In this document: positions 25,120 through 33,579 of the stretch, piece after piece | How the letters are laid out: each line of letters begins with the position of its first letter | Position numbering within the stretch: position 1 is the stretch's first letter | Assembly: GCF_900116115.1 (NCBI RefSeq) | Contig: NZ_FOZP01000005.1 | Coordinates: 124,001-188,000 of the forward strand | Reading direction: 5' to 3' | Source of the DNA: Lutibacter maritimus | GTDB taxonomy: Bacteria; Bacteroidota; Bacteroidia; Flavobacteriales; Flavobacteriaceae | DNA length: 64,000 nt | Made by a program: the position numbers and the translations under genes | The notes under the pieces: model-generated | Told to the model about the DNA's origin: nothing | Database searches by the model: none | Seen by the model: the letters and a program-made list of their open reading frames with translations, nothing else

Positions 25120-25890
25120 ATGAAAAAAATATTATTAATACTATTAGTAGCCGTTTTATCAGTTCAAATGAGTGTAGCTCAAGAAACTGAATTGAAAGAT
25201 GGTCCTGTTGATTTTTCTGTGAATCTACAATCAAACCACTTATGGAGAGGTTTGGTAATTACAGACAAGCCAGTAGTTATGGTACTTACAACTTTTAAAT
25301 TAAACGAGTCAGGGAATTTTACTGCAGGTTTTTGGGGTGGAATGGCTATGTCTAATGATAGCGATGGAACGCATTACAAGGAAATAAACTATTATATGCA
25401 ATATGCTGCAAATGGTTTTTCTATTGGATTATGGGATTTATTTAATACAAGAGGTGTTGCAAGTCCAGATGTTTGGGATTATAAAAAAGAAACTTCCGGA
25501 CATTTATTAGATTTAAGAACATCGTATAATTTTGGTGAAAGTTTTCCTTTAACTTTAGAAGCAGACTTTTTATTGTTTGGTAGCGGAGATTCACAAATTG
25601 CTACTAACGGAGATTTTGAACAACGTACTTCAACTTATGTGCAAGTTTCTTATCCTTTAGTTAATAATTCTAAAGTGAATTTAAGTGGTTACGTAGGAGC
25701 AGGTTTCTCATTGAATGGAGATACGCATTTATATGGTGACGGACAGGAAAATTTTGATGTTGTAAATGTTGGTTTAACAGCTTCAAAAACATTAAAATTT
25801 TCTGATTTAAGTATTCCGGTTTCTGCAACAACAATGTGGAATCCTTCTACTAAAATAGCAAGAGTTCAATTAGCGGTTACTTTATTTTAA
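25120..25890 (+). CDS. TorF-like outer-membrane beta-barrel protein of the glycerol operon
   Basis: The 256-aa product has a signal peptide (about residues 1-20, ending SVAQ) and a beta-barrel opening VDFSVNLQSNHLWRGLVI that parallels QSRYIWRGLQLG in the barrel after amt at 9519. The C-terminus (VQLAVTLF) has the hydrophobic/aromatic end of a barrel strand. Its position after glpF suggests glycerol or glycerol-phosphate passage through the outer membrane, an inference from context only. It is the last gene before a strong bidirectional terminator. Confidence 0.75.
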   Translation: MKKILLILLVAVLSVQMSVAQETELKDGPVDFSVNLQSNHLWRGLVITDKPVVMVLTTFKLNESGNFTAGFWGGMAMSNDSDGTHYKEINYYMQYAANGFSIGLWDLFNTRGVASPDVWDYKKETSGHLLDLRTSYNFGESFPLTLEADFLLFGSGDSQIATNGDFEQRTSTYVQVSYPLVNNSKVNLSGYVGAGFSLNGDTHLYGDGQENFDVVNVGLTASKTLKFSDLSIPVSATTMWNPSTKIARVQLAVTLF

Positions 25891-25928
25891 TTAGAAAATA
25901 TTTACACAGAGTTCTTTATATTTACACT

Positions 25929-25970
25929 ACCCATAATTATAATGTAAAAATTATAATTATGGGTTTTATT
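25929..25970 (+). terminator. Terminator between the glycerol operon and the convergent mutase-like operon
   Basis: Perfect 14-bp stem ACCCATAATTATAA / TTATAATTATGGGT (25929-25942 and 25951-25964) with an 8-nt loop, followed by a T-rich run on the plus strand. It probably serves the convergent genes in both directions. Confidence 0.8.
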
Positions 25971-25973
25971 TTT

Positions 25974-27122
25974 TTAAAAAACAATTGAATTCAGTTCTTC
26001 AATTGTTGCGTTATTTTTGGCAGCTTCAATAATTAATTGAAATGAATTATCCTTTACTTTTTCAATTTTTAAATTTTCTTGAGCTGTTATTTGCGAGAAT
26101 CCACCTTTTGATAGTATTTTTTCAAAAAGAGTCCATGCCTTTATTGAAATTTCTTCTGTTGTTTTTTCAATAAATGTTGAACCTGCCCAAGGATCTATTG
26201 TTTTTGTAATATGAGTTTCATTTTCAAATATTAGAAAGGTATTTTTATTAGAAATAATACGTTGTGCACCTCCTAAAATGGCCGAAAACACTTTGTGATA
26301 ATTACTAAAATTTTCAGTTGAATGTATTTGTAAGGCAAATGAATATTGTTGTTTAGGTTTTAATAAATGTATCATTTTTGCCCAAAGTAATCTTGCAGCT
26401 CTCATTTTTGAAATTTCCAATAAATGATCTCCACTTATATTGTAGTTAAACGAAATTTTTGAAGCAACAGCATCCACTAAAACGCCATGTAAAATACAAT
26501 TATTTAAATTTTCATAAGTTTCAGCTAAAAAAAAAGCTAATTCATTTTCAATACTTGATTTAAGATTTGGTTGAATTGCTGAAATTGAAAGTGTTTTAAA
26601 TTTTGGTAAATTTTTAGTTGAATAAGTTAAAATAGTTTCAATGGTATTAAAGTAAAAATTACTGTTAATAAGCGCATTTTTATAATTGTAATTAACCGAT
26701 AAATTTAAAGTTTCTTCCTTAAAACCTAATTGTTTGCTTGCGGCTATAAATAATCCCAAAACTATTAAAATGGAGTTTTTAGTGCTTAATGTTATTGATA
26801 ATTTATGTAGTGGAAGTTCATTTAATAATAATTTCATATCTTCAATTGAAGATATATAAATACCAGAATTTATTGTTGGTAACGTGTTTATTTCAAGAAT
26901 AATGGATTTATAATCGGTATTTTCTTTTATAAATGTATTACTTTTTACTGGCGATGAGAAATTGACTAATAATTGTATAGTTAGCTGTTTTTTAAGAACT
27001 GTAGTAGCATTAAGCCCTCTAGTATATGGAGGAACTCCAGCAATAAAATCTTCATGTTCAAAATAAGAAATTTTCTCATGTTGAGCTTGAATAGAAAGGT
27101 CTGAAAAATCTTTACGTTTCAT
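25974..27122 (-). CDS. Methylmalonyl-CoA mutase large-subunit-like protein, barrel only, catalytic residues lost
   Basis: The 382-aa protein aligns with the TIM-barrel half of MutB: FIAGVPPYTRGLNAT (26-40), SISAIQP (179-185), EISKMRAARLLWAKM (236-250) and IDPWAGSTFIE (309-319). Residues that act in P. shermanii MutB are gone: the WTIRQYAG segment around Tyr89 reads LTIQLLVN, Arg207 is not kept, and Tyr243-His244 read Ile-Gln. It ends just where the linker meets the cobalamin domain, so the DxHxxG B12 domain is absent. The frame is intact and lies 8 bp after the small-subunit gene. It looks like a non-catalytic paralogue or one in decay; a catalytic large subunit may be elsewhere in the genome. 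Confidence 0.75.
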   Translation of the reverse strand: MKRKDFSDLSIQAQHEKISYFEHEDFIAGVPPYTRGLNATTVLKKQLTIQLLVNFSSPVKSNTFIKENTDYKSIILEINTLPTINSGIYISSIEDMKLLLNELPLHKLSITLSTKNSILIVLGLFIAASKQLGFKEETLNLSVNYNYKNALINSNFYFNTIETILTYSTKNLPKFKTLSISAIQPNLKSSIENELAFFLAETYENLNNCILHGVLVDAVASKISFNYNISGDHLLEISKMRAARLLWAKMIHLLKPKQQYSFALQIHSTENFSNYHKVFSAILGGAQRIISNKNTFLIFENETHITKTIDPWAGSTFIEKTTEEISIKAWTLFEKILSKGGFSQITAQENLKIEKVKDNSFQLIIEAAKNNATIEELNSIVF

Positions 27123-27130
27123 TTTTATTG

Positions 27131-28435
27131 TTATTTTTGCTCTAATTTTTCTGCTAATCTTTTCGCTTTAATTGGTATAATAACTGTTTTTCTATACGTT
27201 TTAGTTGTTGAGGTTTTATTAAAATAATCCAATTTTTCTGTGTCATTTTTTGATGTGTATGTATTGCTTTCTACCAAAACAAGTGCTCCAGTATTAAATT
27301 GATGTTGTTCTTTTTGAGCACTTTCATTAATTTTTCTTTGAATAGTACCTTCTTTTAGGAGTTGTAAAAATCCACCACCTTTTTCAATTTCTTTAAAAAC
27401 TATAAGTGCTTTTTCAGCAATTTGTTTGGTTAAAGATTCTATGTAATAATTCCCCTCTGTAATTTCTGATCTATTTTTAGTAGAAAATTCCTCTTTTAAA
27501 TTGATTAAATTTTGTAAACAAGATTTATTGGTCACATTGTTAGAAATTGTATGAGCACCGCCAATGATGCCGCTCATAAACTCTGTTGAAGCTCTTTGTA
27601 CAAAGCAATTATAACAATGTGAACTTTTGTTTCTAAAACTCGGTTCAGCAAAAATTGGAACATCAACTGTTGTTTGGTATGCTGTTAAAACTAAATTTAA
27701 TAAATAACGGAAAGCTCTAATTTTGGCAATTTCAAAAAAATAATTGTTTCCTATAGCAAAATTAAACTGGATGTTATTTGCAATGTTGCCGCCAAATTTG
27801 TTGAAGTATTCATTTGCATGGGCAAGGGCATAAGCAACTTGTTGTATAATATTAGCGCCTGCATTTTGGTACAAACCCACATTTACACTTAAAATATTGG
27901 CAGCAGGGTTTGTTTGAATGAGCTGCTCAATACTTTTAAAATCATTGTTAAAATTAGAAAACCAATTACCCGTTTGTGCAAAATTTCCTATAATATCAAT
28001 GTTTAAATAAAGAGTTTCAGCATTTAAAAATGCACAAAGTTCTTGTATAAAGCTTTCAGATAACAATCCGAAGCTAAAATGGAATTCAATATTTTTATGT
28101 AATAAATTTTGAAATAATGTATTAAAATCAAACGGTTTTAATGCGTCAAATTTAAGAGCGTTTACACCTTTTTCAATAACAGATAATGCTTCTAAATTTG
28201 CAGTTTCTTCTGTTGTAATTTTTATTGTTTGGCAACTGTTAAAATTATTTTTGGTTGCAGGAACCATTATTTTTTCAAAATTATCGGAATGATAAAATGG
28301 TTTTATAGTAATTCCTTCGTTTGTTTGTGTGAGTAGTGTTTTGTTGTAGTCAGCGCCATTTAATTCGAACTGAATCTTTTGTTTCCAAGCTGTTGAGGAA
28401 CTTGGTTGAAAATCATTTGTTAAAAGATTAGACAT
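27131..28435 (-). CDS. mutA: Methylmalonyl-CoA mutase small-subunit-like protein (MutA)
   Basis: The 434-aa protein matches flavobacterial small subunits: STAWKQKIQFELNGADYNK near the N-terminus, INVGLYQNAGANIIQQ-type text as SVNVGLYQNAGANIIQQ, an ALAHANEYFNKFG helix and YFFEIAKIRAFRYLL. Small subunits naturally lack catalytic residues and, in this group, the cobalamin domain; they support the large subunit in isomerising methylmalonyl-CoA and succinyl-CoA. Here the adjacent partner is also degenerate (see 25974-27122). It follows ftsB by 37 bp and is probably part of the udk-ftsB operon. Confidence 0.82.
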   Translation of the reverse strand: MSNLLTNDFQPSSSTAWKQKIQFELNGADYNKTLLTQTNEGITIKPFYHSDNFEKIMVPATKNNFNSCQTIKITTEETANLEALSVIEKGVNALKFDALKPFDFNTLFQNLLHKNIEFHFSFGLLSESFIQELCAFLNAETLYLNIDIIGNFAQTGNWFSNFNNDFKSIEQLIQTNPAANILSVNVGLYQNAGANIIQQVAYALAHANEYFNKFGGNIANNIQFNFAIGNNYFFEIAKIRAFRYLLNLVLTAYQTTVDVPIFAEPSFRNKSSHCYNCFVQRASTEFMSGIIGGAHTISNNVTNKSCLQNLINLKEEFSTKNRSEITEGNYYIESLTKQIAEKALIVFKEIEKGGGFLQLLKEGTIQRKINESAQKEQHQFNTGALVLVESNTYTSKNDTEKLDYFNKTSTTKTYRKTVIIPIKAKRLAEKLEQK

Positions 28436-28472
28436 AGCTTTAGTGTTGAAAAAAGATGCGCTTAAAAATACG

Positions 28473-28793
28473 TTATTTTTTTTCTAAAGTATCGTATTCA
28501 ATAATGTAAATATCTTCATTTTCTTTTTTCATATGGTATTCTTCACGGGCAAATTTTTCTAATTCTTCCTTGTTTTCAAGCTTATTAATTAATTCTTTGT
28601 CGTGATTTATTTGCGTGTTATAATATTCTTTTTCGCTATTTAGTTTGTCAATTTCCTTATCAAATTCCCGATGTGTTAAGTACGAATTTTCATCAAAAAA
28701 AAGCATCCAAACAATAAATATTGCTAAAATAACAACATATTTATTTGTTATAAATTTTATGAATGGCTTATTTCTGAATTGTTTAAAAGTCAT
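28473..28793 (-). CDS. FtsB/DivIC-type cell-division protein
   Basis: The 106-aa protein has a short basic cytoplasmic tail, one membrane helix (about 18-33, NKYVVILAIFIVWMLFF) and a coiled coil (about 40-80) ending in a EELEKFAREEYHMKKENEDIY segment, which is the septum-formation-initiator signature. FtsB/DivIC works with FtsL and FtsQ at the division site. It lies 3 bp after udk, an arrangement usual in Flavobacteriia. Confidence 0.88.
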   Translation of the reverse strand: MTFKQFRNKPFIKFITNKYVVILAIFIVWMLFFDENSYLTHREFDKEIDKLNSEKEYYNTQINHDKELINKLENKEELEKFAREEYHMKKENEDIYIIEYDTLEKK

Positions 28794-28796
28794 TTT

Positions 28797-29402
28797 TTAT
28801 AGTTTGTTACTTATCACAGTTCTAACAATATCAATTGCTACAGTATTATACCGGTCATTTGGAATAATAATATCTGCATAATTTTTAGTAGGTTCTATAA
28901 ATTGTTGATGCATAGGTTTTAGCGTATTTTGGTAACGTGTTAAAACTTCATTTACATCTCTGCCACGTTCTTCAATGTCTCTGCGAACTCTTCTAATTAA
29001 ACGTTCATCAGTATCCGCATGTACAAATATTTTTATATCAAATAAATCTCTTAATTCTTTATTGTTAAAAATTAAAATTCCTTCAACAATTACTACTTTT
29101 CTTGGATGTGTTATTAGTGTATCTACAGTTCTGTCGTGTGTAACAAAAGAATATACAGGTTGTTCAATAACTTCTCCTTTTCTTAATTGTTTTAAATGTG
29201 CAACTAATAAATCAAAGTCAATAGCTTTTGGATGATCAAAATTTATTTTGGTACGTTCTTGGTACGATAAATCGTGGGTAGCGTTATAATATGAATCCTG
29301 AGAAATTACACATACTTCATCGGCAGGAAGTTCATGTAAAATTTGATTTACTACGGTTGTCTTTCCACTTCCAGTGCCTCCGGCAATTCCTATTACTAGC
29401 AT
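28797..29402 (-). CDS. udk: Uridine kinase
   Basis: Phosphorylates uridine and cytidine with NTP in pyrimidine salvage. The 201-aa protein has the P-loop GIAGGTGSGKTT (5-16), the SYQERTKINFDHPKA nucleoside segment, and RLIRRVRRDIEERGRDV, typical of the family. Normal length is about 205. It is the first gene of the operon udk-ftsB-mutA-mutB-like and lies downstream of tRNA-Thr, from which a terminator separates it. Confidence 0.95.
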   Translation of the reverse strand: MLVIGIAGGTGSGKTTVVNQILHELPADEVCVISQDSYYNATHDLSYQERTKINFDHPKAIDFDLLVAHLKQLRKGEVIEQPVYSFVTHDRTVDTLITHPRKVVIVEGILIFNNKELRDLFDIKIFVHADTDERLIRRVRRDIEERGRDVNEVLTRYQNTLKPMHQQFIEPTKNYADIIIPNDRYNTVAIDIVRTVISNKL

Positions 29403-29472
29403 ACTTTAATACGTTTGTTTATAATTGCGAATTTAATAAATTTAAATAGCATTCATTTATTTTAAATAAAAT

Positions 29473-29506
29473 AAAAAAGCCTCTTCAAATTTGAAGAGGC
29501 TTTTTT
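29473..29506 (-). terminator. Terminator between tRNA-Thr and udk
   Basis: Perfect palindrome GCCTCTTCAAA / TTTGAAGAGGC at 29479-29500, flanked by six As and six Ts, so it works in either direction. On the minus strand it directly follows the tRNA. Confidence 0.85.
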
Positions 29507-29507
29507 G

Positions 29508-29581
29508 AGCCGATAGAGGGACTCGAACCCACGACCTGCTGATTACAAATCAGCTGCTCTAGCCAGCTGAGCTACATCGGC
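29508..29581 (-). tRNA. tRNA-Thr (anticodon TGT)
   Basis: The minus strand folds as a 74-nt cloverleaf. The acceptor arms are GCCGATG and TATCGGC, the D arm GCTCAGCTGGCTAGAGC, the anticodon stem GCTGA/TCAGC with loop TTTGTAA (anticodon TGT), and the T arm contains GGTTCGAGTCC. The CCA is not encoded. The terminator lies 2 bp downstream. Confidence 0.96.
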
Positions 29582-29594
29582 TTATTAACGGGTG

Positions 29595-29625
29595 CAAATT
29601 AAATTACTTTCTAACTAATTACCAA
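29595..29625 (-). promoter_or_regulatory. Promoter of tRNA-Thr
   Basis: On the minus strand, TTG (29623-29625) and TTAATTTG (29595-29602) are 20 nt apart. The second is one base off the TAnnTTTG consensus. Confidence 0.45.
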
Positions 29626-29766
29626 ATATTTTTTCATATTTTTTTAATTATTTTTTATCCATTTTAGTTAAACCAATTATTTACATTTGATTACATTATT
29701 TTAATGCTTAAAAAGTGACTTAAATTAGTGTTTAGTGTCTAATAAGTTATAATGTAAATTTTAAAG

Positions 29767-30591
29767 ATGAAAAAAATAGTTTTATTGCTAATTTTAGCTG
29801 TTTGTGTAACCAATGTTTTTGCACAAAAAAAAGAAAAATTAAAAGGAAATAAAATAGTAACTGATGTATTTAATACTTTAGAAGGGTTTAATGCCATTGA
29901 TATTGGTGATAATTTAAAAGTCACAATTTCTCAAGCTGCTAATAATGGTTATCATTTAATGGCAGATGAAAATCTAGTAAGTGATATTAATTTTCAGGTG
30001 ATAGATAGTGTTTTAAAAATTTATACTACTTCAAATATTGTATCAAAGAAAAAACTTGAAATTGATTTAACCGTAAAAAATATTTCAAATGTAACTTTAA
30101 GAAATGACGCTGAGTTACTTTGTTCAAGTAAAATTTATGCAAAAAATTTAACGTTTGCAGCATTTGATGATGCATCTTTTAAATTAGATTTAAAAGCAGA
30201 TAACTCTTATTTTAGATTGGCAAAAAGTGTTTCGGGTGAAATTAATTTAACGGGCGAAAAAGCCATTGTAATGTTGGATGAAAATGCATTTATGAAAGGC
30301 AATGTTGTTTTAGATGAATTAGAATTAAAAATGGTAGATAGGTCGGATTTAAATTTATCGGGAGAAGTAACTGAATTAAAATTTACAGGAACTAATTCTG
30401 GTACTTTAAAAGGTAAAGATTTAAAAACAACCAATTCAAACGTTACTATTTCTGAATCTTCTAACATTTATATTTACACCAGTAAGTTATTAAACATTTA
30501 TGCAAAAGACAAAAGTAAAATTTATGTTTATGGTGAACCTGAAATTAAAGTAGAGGGTTTAAATGATAAAGCTGAAATAATAAAAAGGTAA
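29767..30591 (+). CDS. Exported GIN-domain (DUF2807) protein
   Basis: The 274-aa protein has a signal peptide (1-20, ending NVFAQ) and then a right-handed beta-helix-like DUF2807 (GIN) domain, seen from LEGFNAIDIGDNLKVTISQ and the repeating short strands with Asn, Ser and Asp turns (DLNLSGEVTELKFTGTNSG). The family is frequent in Bacteroidota and proposed to be the head of cell-surface adhesin-like proteins; function is unproven. It stands alone after the tRNA region, followed by an intrinsic terminator. Confidence 0.8.
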   Translation: MKKIVLLLILAVCVTNVFAQKKEKLKGNKIVTDVFNTLEGFNAIDIGDNLKVTISQAANNGYHLMADENLVSDINFQVIDSVLKIYTTSNIVSKKKLEIDLTVKNISNVTLRNDAELLCSSKIYAKNLTFAAFDDASFKLDLKADNSYFRLAKSVSGEINLTGEKAIVMLDENAFMKGNVVLDELELKMVDRSDLNLSGEVTELKFTGTNSGTLKGKDLKTTNSNVTISESSNIYIYTSKLLNIYAKDKSKIYVYGEPEIKVEGLNDKAEIIKR

Positions 30592-30621
30592 TACTGCCTA
30601 AAATTTAATTACATAATGAAG

Positions 30622-30647
30622 CCTTCAATTTTTTTTGAAGGTTTTTT
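30622..30647 (+). terminator. Terminator of the GIN-domain gene
   Basis: Stem CCTTCAA / TTGAAGG (30622-30628 and 30635-30641) and a T-run. The rest of the gap 30592-30897 holds no gene; TACTTTTA at 30863-30870 is a possible -7 element for the AsmA gene. Confidence 0.7.
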
Positions 30648-30897
30648 ATTTCTAAATTTTAGAATTTATAGATGTTAAATTCCTTTTTTTGAAAAGGCGC
30701 TATTTTTTAGTAAATTAAACAGTCATATTATTTGTACCAGTGTTTTTAATTTCAATAAAAAAAGATTTACTAATACAGTTTGCTAATATTGTTATGTTTT
30801 TTTTATGAAATAAACATTCAATTTAACAAAATATTATGCGTTTAATAAATACATAAATTTAATACTTTTACATACAGATACTATAAAAATAAAAACG

Positions 30898-33513
30898 ATG
30901 AATTATAAAAAAATAGCCAAAATAACAGCAGTAGTTTTAGTGCTTTTTGTTGCATTATTGGCTGCTGCACCATTTTTACTAAAAGGAAAAATTAAAAATG
31001 CAGTTTTAACTGCTATTAATGATAATGTAAATGCTAATGTTGATTTTAATGATGTTGATTTAAGCTTGTTTAAAAGTTTTCCTAGTGCTGCACTTACCAT
31101 ATCAGATTTTAAAATAACAACCAATGCTCCATTTGAAAAAGATACATTGACTTTTATAAAAGAATTACATTTAAATATGCCTATTACTGCGCTTTTTAAA
31201 AGTAATAGCGAATCTATTCAAATCACTGATATAAAGTTTGGTGATGCTTATGTAAATCTAATTTCAAATAAAGAAGGCAAAACAAATTACGATATCATGA
31301 AACCTTCTGATGCAAAAGATAAAAATAAAAAGGATGCGATTAATTTTGCCGTAAAAAGTTATGAAATTACCAATAGTCATATAAAATATAAAGATGAAGC
31401 AGCAAATATATCGTTGGAATTAAAGGAATTTAATCATTCTGGTTCTGGCGATTTATCTACAGAAAAATCGAAGTTAGACACAAAATCATCTGCAAAATTG
31501 TCTTTTCAATTTGACAAGATAAAATATTTTGAAGATAATGAATTGTCTTTAGATGCCATCATTGGAATTGATTTAAAAACAAACACCTATTCATTTCTTG
31601 AAAATGAAGCAAACATTAGTGGTTTACCTTTAATTTTTGATGGAAATGTAATTATGTTAGATGAAGGTCAACAAATAGATATTAACTTTAAAACTCCAAC
31701 ATCTTCATTTAAAAACTTTTTAGCAGTAATGCCAAAAGAGTATGCTAAAAATTTAGATAATGTTAAAACGGAAGGTGATTTTACTGTAATTGGTGTTATT
31801 AAGGGAATGAATAATGATGATAGAATTCCTAATTTTGATATAAATATTGCGTCAAATAACGCTTCTTTTAAATATCCAGATTTACCAAAAAGTGTTGAAA
31901 ACATAATAATAAAAGCACTTATTAAAAACGAAACTGGAATTATTGCTGACACCTATGTTAACTTAGATGCTTTAAATTTTAGAATTGACCAAGATAAGTT
32001 TGAATCTAACGGAACTATTAAAAATTTAACAACAAATCCGTTAGTAAATGCAAAATTAAAAGGAACAATTAACCTTGCAAATATCTCGCAAGCGTATCCG
32101 TTTAAATTGGAACAACAATTAGCTGGAATTTTAAAAATGGACATTGCTACCAACTTTGATATGGAAGCTGTTGAAAAAAATAACTATGCGCGTATTAAAA
32201 GTAGCGGTTCAATGGCTTTGTCTAATTTTGTGTATAAAGGTGAAGAATTTAAAAATGAGTTTAACATAAAATCTACCGCTGTTAATTTTACGCCTCAAGC
32301 CATTGTATTAAAAGAATTTATTGCATCTACAGGAAAAACAGATATGAATGCTACTGGAACCATACAAGATGTTATTGGTTTTGTTGTATCAAATAAACCA
32401 TTAAAAGGTAATTTTAATTTGACATCTAATACTTTTTCTGTAAACGATTTTATGAGTGATGCTAGTGCAATAAATACAGAAACAACATCAACATCAAAAG
32501 CAGCATTAAAAATACCAGCTTTTTTAGATTGTACAATATCGGCATCAGCAAAAACAGTTTTGTATGATAATTTAGAACTTCAAAACCTTAAAGGTAAAAT
32601 GTATATTAATGATGAAAAAGTTACGTTAGAAAACGTAACATCATCAATTTTTGGAGGAAATATAGCTTTAAGCGGAAATGTTTCAACGAAAGAGAATACA
32701 CCAACCTTTGCAATGGATATTGGTATGAATACATTTAATATAGCGCAATCATTTAATAAAATGGAAGTGTTAAATGCTTTAGCGCCAATTGCTAAAATTA
32801 TTGGAGGTACTTTAAATTCAACATTAAAATTTTCGGGAAATTTAAATGAAGATTTAATTCCAAATTTGGGTACAATTTCAGGAAATGCACTTGCTGAAAT
32901 TCAAACAGAAAATATAGATGCTAAAACGTCACCATTATTAAACACTTTGGCAAGTCAGCTTAAATTTATAGATCTTTCAAAATTAGATTTAAATAATATT
33001 AAAGCGTTTGTTTCTTTTGAAAATGGAAAAGTAAATGTGAAACCGTTTACTATTAAATATAAGGATATTGAAATAAATATTTCTGGTAGTCACGGTTTTG
33101 ATAAAACAATGGATTATAAAGCAACTTTTATGGTTCCGGCAAAATATTTGGGCGCTGAAATAACATCATTAATGGCAAAAATGAGTAGTGAAGATGTTTC
33201 TAAACTAATTGTACCTGTTACAGCAAATATTGGAGGTAATTTTACAAATCCGAGTATTACAACGGATTATAAATCGTCTGTTACTAATTTGACAAAACAA
33301 TTGGTGGATGTAAATAAGTTAAAAGGAAAAGGTACAGATATTTTGTCAGGCTTATTAAAAGTTCCATCTACAAATGAAACGGATACTGTAAAAAATACAA
33401 CAACTCCAAAAGTTGATGTTACAAAGCCAAAAGTAGTTGTTGATAGTTTGGTTAAGAATAAACTAAAAGACTTTCTTTCTGGTAACAAGAAGAAAAAAGA
33501 TACCGTTAATTAA
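30898..33513 (+). CDS. AsmA-family envelope protein
   Basis: The 871-aa protein has an N-terminal membrane anchor (about 5-24) and a long periplasmic region. The early segment AVLTAINDNVNANVDFNDVDLSLFKSFPSAAL is a clear AsmA N-terminal match, and the C-terminal part (GTISGNALAEIQTENIDAKTSPLLNTL then the ENGKVNVKPFTIKYKDIEINISGSHGF stretch) matches the AsmA C-terminal domain. AsmA-like bridge proteins are thought to move phospholipid between membranes. The C-terminus is Lys-rich (about 855-871). It converges on the M49-like peptidase gene. Confidence 0.85.
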   Translation: MNYKKIAKITAVVLVLFVALLAAAPFLLKGKIKNAVLTAINDNVNANVDFNDVDLSLFKSFPSAALTISDFKITTNAPFEKDTLTFIKELHLNMPITALFKSNSESIQITDIKFGDAYVNLISNKEGKTNYDIMKPSDAKDKNKKDAINFAVKSYEITNSHIKYKDEAANISLELKEFNHSGSGDLSTEKSKLDTKSSAKLSFQFDKIKYFEDNELSLDAIIGIDLKTNTYSFLENEANISGLPLIFDGNVIMLDEGQQIDINFKTPTSSFKNFLAVMPKEYAKNLDNVKTEGDFTVIGVIKGMNNDDRIPNFDINIASNNASFKYPDLPKSVENIIIKALIKNETGIIADTYVNLDALNFRIDQDKFESNGTIKNLTTNPLVNAKLKGTINLANISQAYPFKLEQQLAGILKMDIATNFDMEAVEKNNYARIKSSGSMALSNFVYKGEEFKNEFNIKSTAVNFTPQAIVLKEFIASTGKTDMNATGTIQDVIGFVVSNKPLKGNFNLTSNTFSVNDFMSDASAINTETTSTSKAALKIPAFLDCTISASAKTVLYDNLELQNLKGKMYINDEKVTLENVTSSIFGGNIALSGNVSTKENTPTFAMDIGMNTFNIAQSFNKMEVLNALAPIAKIIGGTLNSTLKFSGNLNEDLIPNLGTISGNALAEIQTENIDAKTSPLLNTLASQLKFIDLSKLDLNNIKAFVSFENGKVNVKPFTIKYKDIEINISGSHGFDKTMDYKATFMVPAKYLGAEITSLMAKMSSEDVSKLIVPVTANIGGNFTNPSITTDYKSSVTNLTKQLVDVNKLKGKGTDILSGLLKVPSTNETDTVKNTTTPKVDVTKPKVVVDSLVKNKLKDFLSGNKKKKDTVN

Positions 33514-33533
33514 AGATGTTTTTCATTAAAAAA

Positions 33534-33579
33534 TGATACAATAACAGATGAAATTTTAATTTCATCTGTTATTGTATCA
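33534..33579. terminator. Long perfect stem between the convergent AsmA and peptidase genes
   Basis: Arms of 21 nt at 33534-33554 and 33559-33579 are perfectly complementary, with a 4-nt loop. The right arm includes the last codons and stop of the peptidase gene on the minus strand. It is a strong bidirectional stop signal; see also findings. Confidence 0.75.

Noticed and set aside
28436-28472. Cobalamin riboswitch before the mutase-like genes
   Set aside because: The gap is 37 bp with no B12-box sequence; the genes belong to the udk operon.
29583-29766. Further RNA gene upstream of tRNA-Thr
   Set aside because: Apart from the likely tRNA promoter the stretch is AT-rich without stable stems.
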